This document shows positions 7,359 through 10,850 of a DNA stretch of 10,850 nucleotides, in pieces (the stretch's first letter is position 1; every line of letters begins with the position of its first letter). The DNA lies in contig DGIT01000018.1 of assembly GCA_002386465.1 (NCBI GenBank), positions 1-10,850 on the forward strand, read 5' to 3'. The notes beneath the pieces are model-generated. The model did not search any database. It was not told the origin of the DNA and saw only the letters and a program-made list of their open reading frames with translations. A program made the translations under genes and the position numbers. The stretch comes from Burkholderiales bacterium UBA4615. Its GTDB lineage: Bacteria > Pseudomonadota > Gammaproteobacteria > Burkholderiales > Burkholderiaceae_E.

Positions 7359-8653
7359 TCTGCGTCCGGGCGAAGGCGTTCGAGTTCAACCCGCGCGGCA
7401 TAGAGCTCGTATCGGGTTGTATTGAGTTCATTGCGCAGGCTGCGCAGGGTGCGCTGTGCATCGAGGTAATCGAGAATTCCGCGCTCCCCGTAGCGGTACG
7501 CGGCTTCCGCAACGCGCAGAGCCGACTGGGCTTCGCGCAAGATGCCGGACTCATAGGCATTCACCTGGGCCAACGCGTTCTGGTAGCGCTGCCATGCAAC
7601 AGTGAGTGACTGCTCGAGTGCCAGTTCGCGATCCAGAAGCGTACCGCGCGCCCGCTCGACCTCGGCCTGTGCCTGCGCAATCGGGCCTTCGCGCCGGTCG
7701 AACAGGGGCAGACTCATCACCACACCCACACGGGTATCGAATGCGCCGGGCACACGTTCGCTCGCTGCGCGCACGGCAAACGAAGGTAGCGCCCGCTGAC
7801 GCTCGTATTCCACGCGGGCCTGAGCCCCTGCCAGTTCAGCACGTGCGCTCAGCAACTCCGGATGACGTTCGCGCATGTCGGTGCGCAAGGTCTGCAGCGC
7901 AGCCGGTACGTCCGGCAAATCGGCAAGGCTGCCTGACACTGAAAAATTCGCCGGCAGATCGGGGCCCACCAGACGGGCCAGATCGGCTCGGGCCTGGGTG
8001 ACTCTCAGTCCGGCGGCCTGTGCAGCGCGCTGGGCGTTGAGCCGTTCGGCATCGGCACGGATCAATTCGAATCGGGGTGCCTCGCCGCTGCTCACACGGA
8101 CTCCGACGCGGCTGTGAATCTGTTCAGCCAGGCGCAGATCTTCCTGTGCGAGCTGGGCCGCTGCCAGCAAGCGCAGCACTTCGTAATAGCGCAGCTTGAG
8201 CTCGGCAATGAAGCTGCGCTCAAAGCCTGCGCTGCCCGCCACGGCTGCCTGCAGGTCGGCGCCAGCCACATCCTGTCGGGATCGGCGCAGTGCGCTGCGC
8301 TCGAGCGGCTGCAGGATCCCGAAGGATCCACTCATACCCCGCAGCACGTCGGCCTGGGTTGCGCCCACACGGCCAGCCTGCAGGTCGAGCTCGGGATTGG
8401 GGCGGGCGGCGGCGGTCACCAGACCCGCCTGCGCGCCGACTACCCGCGCACGGGCCGCCGTCAGTGCGGGATGCGAGCGGCGCGCAAGCTCGATCAGCGC
8501 GGGCAGGTCCCATGTCAGGGCGGGTTCGGCGGCCGCCGACCGAGCTTGGCTCTGGGCCTGGTCCTGTGGCTGCGCCAGCAGCGACACAGGGATCAATTGA
8601 AGCAGCCCGGCGACCAGCGCAAGGCAAAGGGGAGAGGTCATCTTCAAAAGCAC
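7355..8653 (-). CDS. czcC: Outer-membrane efflux channel, TolC/CzcC family
   Basis: This is the outer-membrane factor that gives the metal pump its exit duct; such proteins form trimeric barrels with long periplasmic helices. It is 432 aa. A signal peptide spans about residues 1-27 and ends SLLA before QPQ. Two OEP repeats follow, at about 48-240 and 255-430, rich in Ala, Arg and Glu as expected for coiled helices. The C-terminal YGERGILDYLDAQRTL is the conserved end of the second repeat. The GTG at 8653 is preferred over the ATG at 8641 because it adds the Lys that gives the signal peptide a positive n-region; neither has a strong ribosome site. It is the first gene of the three-gene operon, so the operon promoter should lie in 8654-8823. 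Confidence 0.94.
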   Translation of the reverse strand: MLLKMTSPLCLALVAGLLQLIPVSLLAQPQDQAQSQARSAAAEPALTWDLPALIELARRSHPALTAARARVVGAQAGLVTAAARPNPELDLQAGRVGATQADVLRGMSGSFGILQPLERSALRRSRQDVAGADLQAAVAGSAGFERSFIAELKLRYYEVLRLLAAAQLAQEDLRLAEQIHSRVGVRVSSGEAPRFELIRADAERLNAQRAAQAAGLRVTQARADLARLVGPDLPANFSVSGSLADLPDVPAALQTLRTDMRERHPELLSARAELAGAQARVEYERQRALPSFAVRAASERVPGAFDTRVGVVMSLPLFDRREGPIAQAQAEVERARGTLLDRELALEQSLTVAWQRYQNALAQVNAYESGILREAQSALRVAEAAYRYGERGILDYLDAQRTLRSLRNELNTTRYELYAARVELERLRPDAE

Positions 8654-8695
8654 TTGAAACGCGGAAGGTTGGAACCGCCATCGCCTGGCCAGTGA

Positions 8696-8735
8696 TCTGA
8701 CCGACCGTCCGAACCGGGGTCAGACCACGGTCAGA
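8696..8735. promoter_or_regulatory. Candidate operator upstream of the efflux operon
   Basis: On the + strand TCTGACC is at 8696-8702, and GGTCAGA at 8718-8724 and again at 8729-8735. Seen in the operon direction, this is two direct copies of TCTGACC starting 11 bases apart, about one helical turn, followed by one inverted copy. The block lies 43-82 bases before the czcC start. Direct repeats with about 11-bp phasing are typical of OmpR/PhoB-type response regulators, the class that includes CzcR. That assignment is inference, and no regulator gene is in the window. No clear -10/-35 pair was found. Confidence 0.35.
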
Positions 8736-8782
8736 GCGGGGTGCGAGCGCACCGGGCGAGTGAGCGGACGTCTGGGCTCATT

Positions 8783-8806
8783 GGGCAGACCGCCTAAGGC
8801 GGGCCC
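8783..8806. terminator. Possible hairpin terminator after the 8824-9306 gene
   Basis: GGGC (8783-8786) and GCCC (8803-8806) flank a CCGCC-TAA-GGCGG hairpin (8790-8802), giving a stem with a 3-base bulge. It starts 18 bases past the stop of the minus-strand small membrane protein gene. There is no T-run, so function is uncertain. Confidence 0.3.
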
Positions 8807-8823
8807 GTGAACCTCTTGAGGCC

Positions 8824-9306
8824 TCAGGCGAGGCGCGGGGGTCGCAGCGGGAGCGAAAAAAAACCGGTCGCGGGCTGCGAGAGCCGCGTATGCGGCCGAT
8901 CTGCACCCGCACTCAGGCTGAACGGGGCCCGTTGTGCATGCAGATGCAAGGTCTCGAACGGGTCGAAGGATCCGGAGTTCTCGATGCCAGGTTCGACCAA
9001 CGCTGCCTGGAGCTCAGTGCCGGCTTTAAGAAGCTGGTCGGCCAGCGGCGCCGACAAGGGGTCGGCATCACGTGCGGCGGACAGGAATGCGGCATCGGCC
9101 GCGGCTGTACTCGCCTGACGGGCGGACCAGGAATCAAGGACCCGTTCGTGTGTCCACTGCATGGATGCGCAGGCAGCCCACAGCACAAGGGCAAGCACCG
9201 CCAATGCCCCGGCGCGCCGCATCGGACTCACTCGCAATGCAACATGACCCGAACTGCGCGAGCGCGCAGCGAGTGGGCGAAAAAATGTGAACAACACGGA
9301 CACCAT
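8824..9306 (-). CDS. Hypothetical small membrane-anchored or exported protein upstream of czcCBA
   Basis: I do not recognise a family. The 160-aa frame has an Arg-rich N-terminus followed by one hydrophobic segment at about residues 32-49 (AGALAVLALVLWAACASM), then a mostly polar Ala-rich region of about 110 residues. This suggests a single-pass inner-membrane protein or one with an uncleaved or cleaved signal peptide. The Cys at 46 has Trp at -3, a poor lipobox. The ATG at 9306 is the longest start; Met29 (codon at 9220-9222), giving MRRAGALAVL, looks like a more natural signal peptide start. It points the same way as the efflux operon and sits about 170 bases upstream of it. That matches the place of small accessory genes such as czcI in other czc clusters, but no His-rich metal motif is present (only THERV and LHLHAQ). 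Reality of the gene is likely but not certain. Confidence 0.5.
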   Translation of the reverse strand: MVSVLFTFFRPLAARSRSSGHVALRVSPMRRAGALAVLALVLWAACASMQWTHERVLDSWSARQASTAAADAAFLSAARDADPLSAPLADQLLKAGTELQAALVEPGIENSGSFDPFETLHLHAQRAPFSLSAGADRPHTRLSQPATGFFSLPLRPPRLA

Positions 9307-9381
9307 GTGGCAAGGCTACCCCACGGTTGATTGCAGCAGTCGGCAAAAGCCTATAAATCGCGGGGTTTAGCCGTCGAAGGG

Positions 9382-9594
9382 TCAACCCAGGGTGACCACT
9401 ACCGCGCCTTCGTCCAAGCGGTCTCCCTCGGCGATCCGGATCTCGGTGACCGTACCCCCGGCAGGCGCTTCGACCGGAATTTCCATCTTCATGGACTCCA
9501 TGATGACGAGCACATCGCCCTCAGCGACCTTCTGGCCAACGGCCACTTCGATTTTCCAGACGTTGCCAGCCACTTCGGTACGAACGACAGCCAT
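9382..9594 (-). CDS. Single-domain biotinyl carrier protein (BCCP-like, biotin/lipoyl attachment)
   Basis: At 70 aa it is essentially only a biotinyl domain. The biotin site is ESMKMEI with the modified Lys at residue 36. The two symmetric half-motifs, VAVGQKVAEGD before it and IAEGDRLDEGA after it, form the flattened beta barrel. Met on both sides of the Lys marks biotin rather than lipoate. The protein would carry carboxyl groups between a biotin carboxylase and a carboxyltransferase. It resembles the short stand-alone carriers annotated as acetyl-CoA carboxylase biotin carboxyl carrier subunit, such as Bacillus YngHB, rather than full AccB of about 150 aa. TGAGG at 9600-9604 stands 5 bases before the ATG, a good ribosome site. 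No carboxylase or carboxyltransferase gene is in the window, so its partner enzyme is unknown. Confidence 0.92.
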   Translation of the reverse strand: MAVVRTEVAGNVWKIEVAVGQKVAEGDVLVIMESMKMEIPVEAPAGGTVTEIRIAEGDRLDEGAVVVTLG

Positions 9595-9641
9595 GCGAGC
9601 CTCATTGAACAGGTGAATGCAAGAATGCGGGACCGGCCCAC

Positions 9642-9677
9642 TGTCCGGCGTGGCTGCTCACCCTGTCAAGCCGGACA
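9642..9677 (-). promoter_or_regulatory. Candidate promoter/operator for the biotinyl carrier gene
   Basis: TGTCCGGC (9642-9649) and GCCGGACA (9670-9677) are a perfect 8-bp inverted repeat with a 20-base spacer. A consensus -35 hexamer, TTGACA on the minus strand, occupies 9664-9669 within the spacer. The best -10 at the right distance is poor (GACAGT, 9640-9645, 18-bp spacing), so a factor-dependent promoter is possible. The site is about 50-80 bases before the carrier ATG. A repressor or activator site is inference. Confidence 0.3.
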
Positions 9678-9726
9678 CCCTAAAGGCGGCACGCACTATC
9701 CCTGAGCACACGCTCACACCGACGCT

Positions 9727-9891
9727 GTGGGCGGGCAGTTCGACAATCTGCCCGCGCCGCTGTCTCAGGCAACTTTCGGTGCGCTGGTGAAGCGTAAGTT
9801 CGAGGCCAGTGCGCGCATCGTGAAGTCGTTGATGTCGCATAGCGCGGTATCAGGCGGCTCGGGCCGGAAGCAGGTCGCATGGGTTGCATAG
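9727..9891 (+). CDS. Possible short ORF or gene remnant, unknown
   Basis: A GTG-started frame of 54 codons, open from just after a TGA at 9703-9705 to a TAG at 9889-9891. It has G or C at most third positions, and its middle part (TFGALVKRKFEASARIVKSL) looks like an amphipathic basic helix. There is no ATG, no ribosome site, and no family I recognise. It could be a small protein, the remnant of a larger gene, or chance in GC-rich DNA. Its direction is opposite to both neighbours. Confidence 0.25.
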   Translation: MGGQFDNLPAPLSQATFGALVKRKFEASARIVKSLMSHSAVSGGSGRKQVAWVA

Positions 9892-9937
9892 ACCGCAAAG
9901 CGGGCCACCTCAAACCGGATTGGAGCTGCTCTCGGGC

Positions 9938-10850
9938 TCAGTCGCGCAAGCGATCGTGCAGCCACGCGCCCGCCTGCAGCACCGCCTGATCGGCCAGTGC
10001 CGGGCCGATCAGCTGCAGCCCGATGGGCAGGCCATGGCGCCCCACACCCAGCGGCAGATGCAGGCAGGGCAGCCCCAGGACCGTCCAGGCGCGGCAAAAC
10101 AGCGGGTCGCCGGTGCCTTCCGCCTGAAGCACTGCTTCGCCGATCGCGCTGGGGGCAATCAGCAGGTCGTGGTGTGCGAACAGTTCGCGGGCGGCATGGC
10201 GGGCGTCGTGCACCTGCTGCAAGTGGCGCACATGCTCGGCTGCGTCCAGCGACAAGCCTGCGTCGATCATGCCGGCCAGCCGTGGGCTGAACAGATTCGC
10301 GTGGCGCAAACGCTCGTGCGAGAGGCTGCGCGCCATCTCGGCCTGCATGACATCGGTCTGCAATAGGGCCAAGGGCATGAACCAGGCCGGCACCGACAGA
10401 TCGTGCGGCTGCGCACCGATGCGCGAAAGGCGCGCCCTCACCCGCTCCCACAGCGCTTGCATATCAGCATCCATGCGCTGTGCATCCGGTCCGGCAAATA
10501 CGCCGATGCGCACGCCACCGGCGTTCGGGGCCGCTGAGGACACCGTAAGGCCCGCATCGCCTGCGAGCACACTCGCGAGCAGCGCCACATCGGGCACTGT
10601 GCGTCCGAACCCACCCACGGTATCGAGGGTTTCGCTCAGCATCTTCAAGCCGCTGCGCGAAATTCGGCCATGGGAGGGTTTGAACCCCACCACCCCACAA
10701 AACGCCGCAGGTCGGATGATCGACCCGGCGGTTTGCGTGCCAGTGGCAAGCGGCAGCATGCCATCGGCCACGGCTGCCGCCGAACCACTGGATGAGCCGC
10801 CCGGCGTGCGATCCGACGCATGCGGGTGACATGTGGGGCCGGGGTGATAG
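9938..10850 (-). CDS. Amidase-signature family hydrolase, N-terminus outside the window
   Basis: This is a Ser-cisSer-Lys amidohydrolase that cleaves C-N bonds of an amide; the substrate is unknown. The frame is open to the right edge, giving about 303 of an expected 400-500 residues. The signature GGSSSGSAAAVADG begins with GGSSSGS at 10781-10801 and supplies the cis-Ser. The nucleophile is the Ser of GTQTAGSI (codon 10721-10723), about 24 residues further on, the usual spacing. IRPAAFCGVVGFKPS and the late LGLPCLHLPLGVGRHGLPIGLQLIG segment are typical of the family. The catalytic Lys should lie in the missing N-terminal part. The Met at 10771 cannot be the true start because it falls after the GGSSSGS motif. 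The last residues end RLRD before TGA. It is followed by the 343-base gap, so an operon with the carrier gene is doubtful. Confidence 0.93.
   Translation of the reverse strand, partial: YHPGPTCHPHASDRTPGGSSSGSAAAVADGMLPLATGTQTAGSIIRPAAFCGVVGFKPSHGRISRSGLKMLSETLDTVGGFGRTVPDVALLASVLAGDAGLTVSSAAPNAGGVRIGVFAGPDAQRMDADMQALWERVRARLSRIGAQPHDLSVPAWFMPLALLQTDVMQAEMARSLSHERLRHANLFSPRLAGMIDAGLSLDAAEHVRHLQQVHDARHAARELFAHHDLLIAPSAIGEAVLQAEGTGDPLFCRAWTVLGLPCLHLPLGVGRHGLPIGLQLIGPALADQAVLQAGAWLHDRLRD

Larger units (their letters stand above)
9595..9937. other. 343-base interval with no confident gene
   Basis: This gap separates the biotinyl carrier gene from the end of the amidase gene. It holds the carrier's ribosome site (9600-9604), a TTGACA element inside a perfect inverted repeat (9642-9677), and one doubtful short + strand ORF (9727-9891). 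No tRNA, terminator with a T-run, or insertion sequence end was seen. The minus-strand frames across it are open but have no recognisable content. Confidence 0.6.

Noticed and set aside
6150..7403. 417-codon + strand open frame opposite czcB
   Set aside because: It mirrors the well-supported adaptor gene and has a low-complexity Arg/His/Gly composition with no family match I can see.
8817..8826. 10-bp palindrome TGAGGCCTCA at the stop of the 8824-9306 gene
   Set aside because: It has no loop, lies inside the coding end, and a 10-bp GC-rich palindrome is easily expected by chance here.
8807..9330. + strand frames across the small membrane protein gene
   Set aside because: They are Cys/Arg/Gly-rich and lack any hydrophobic or domain pattern, whereas the minus frame shows a proper membrane segment.
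9765..10451. 228-codon minus-strand frame overlapping the amidase
   Set aside because: It is out of frame with the amidase catalytic motifs, which are clear, and reads as an Ala/Arg/Pro-rich shadow.
9938..10771. Amidase as a complete 277-aa gene from the ATG at 10771
   Set aside because: The same frame continues to the window edge and encodes the GGSSSGS signature at 10781-10801, so this Met is internal and the gene is truncated by the window.
1..10850. CRISPR array, tRNA/rRNA, insertion sequence, attachment site or replication origin
   Set aside because: I saw no regularly spaced repeats, cloverleaf, transposase motif, long terminal inverted repeats or iteron-like clusters anywhere in the window.

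Overview
The window is GC-rich DNA with high GC at third codon positions and densely packed genes. The small biotin carrier, the amidase and the czc-type efflux genes read like those of a betaproteobacterium, probably Burkholderiales. That placement is an inference from protein style; no rRNA or other marker gene is present. Both ends cut through genes.

Left part (1-2908). A cytochrome P450 on the + strand enters from outside the window and ends at 1131. It converges on a minus-strand vapBC toxin-antitoxin pair (vapC 1158-1709, vapB 1706-2014) whose genes overlap by GTGA. vapB is divergent from a short-chain dehydrogenase/reductase (2099-2872, +). The 84-base gap between them is AT-rich and carries repeated TATGG half-sites, a candidate operator. 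A GC-rich hairpin (2872-2907) sits between the SDR and the convergent efflux operon.

Centre (2929-8653). A complete czcCBA-type heavy-metal efflux operon lies on the minus strand, transcribed in the order outer-membrane factor, membrane-fusion lipoprotein, RND pump. Both junctions are ATGA overlaps, so the three proteins of one envelope-spanning pump are probably translationally coupled. The pump belongs to the HME-RND group but has AIG in place of the CzcA DFG motif, so its metal is not settled. No metal-responsive regulator is present. Three copies of TCTGACC/GGTCAGA lie upstream of the operon. Farther upstream on the same strand is a probable small membrane-anchored protein of unknown function (8824-9306).

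Right part (9382-10850). A 70-residue single-domain biotinyl carrier protein is followed by a 343-base stretch with no confident gene. That stretch holds a perfect 8-bp inverted repeat around a TTGACA element and a possible 54-codon + strand ORF. The C-terminal two thirds of an amidase-signature enzyme runs off the right edge on the minus strand.

Most of the window is well-known gene families. I found no convincing new multi-gene system. The points most worth a second look are the uncharacterised protein upstream of the pump, the two repeat-based candidate operators, and the C-terminal extensions on both VapB and VapC.
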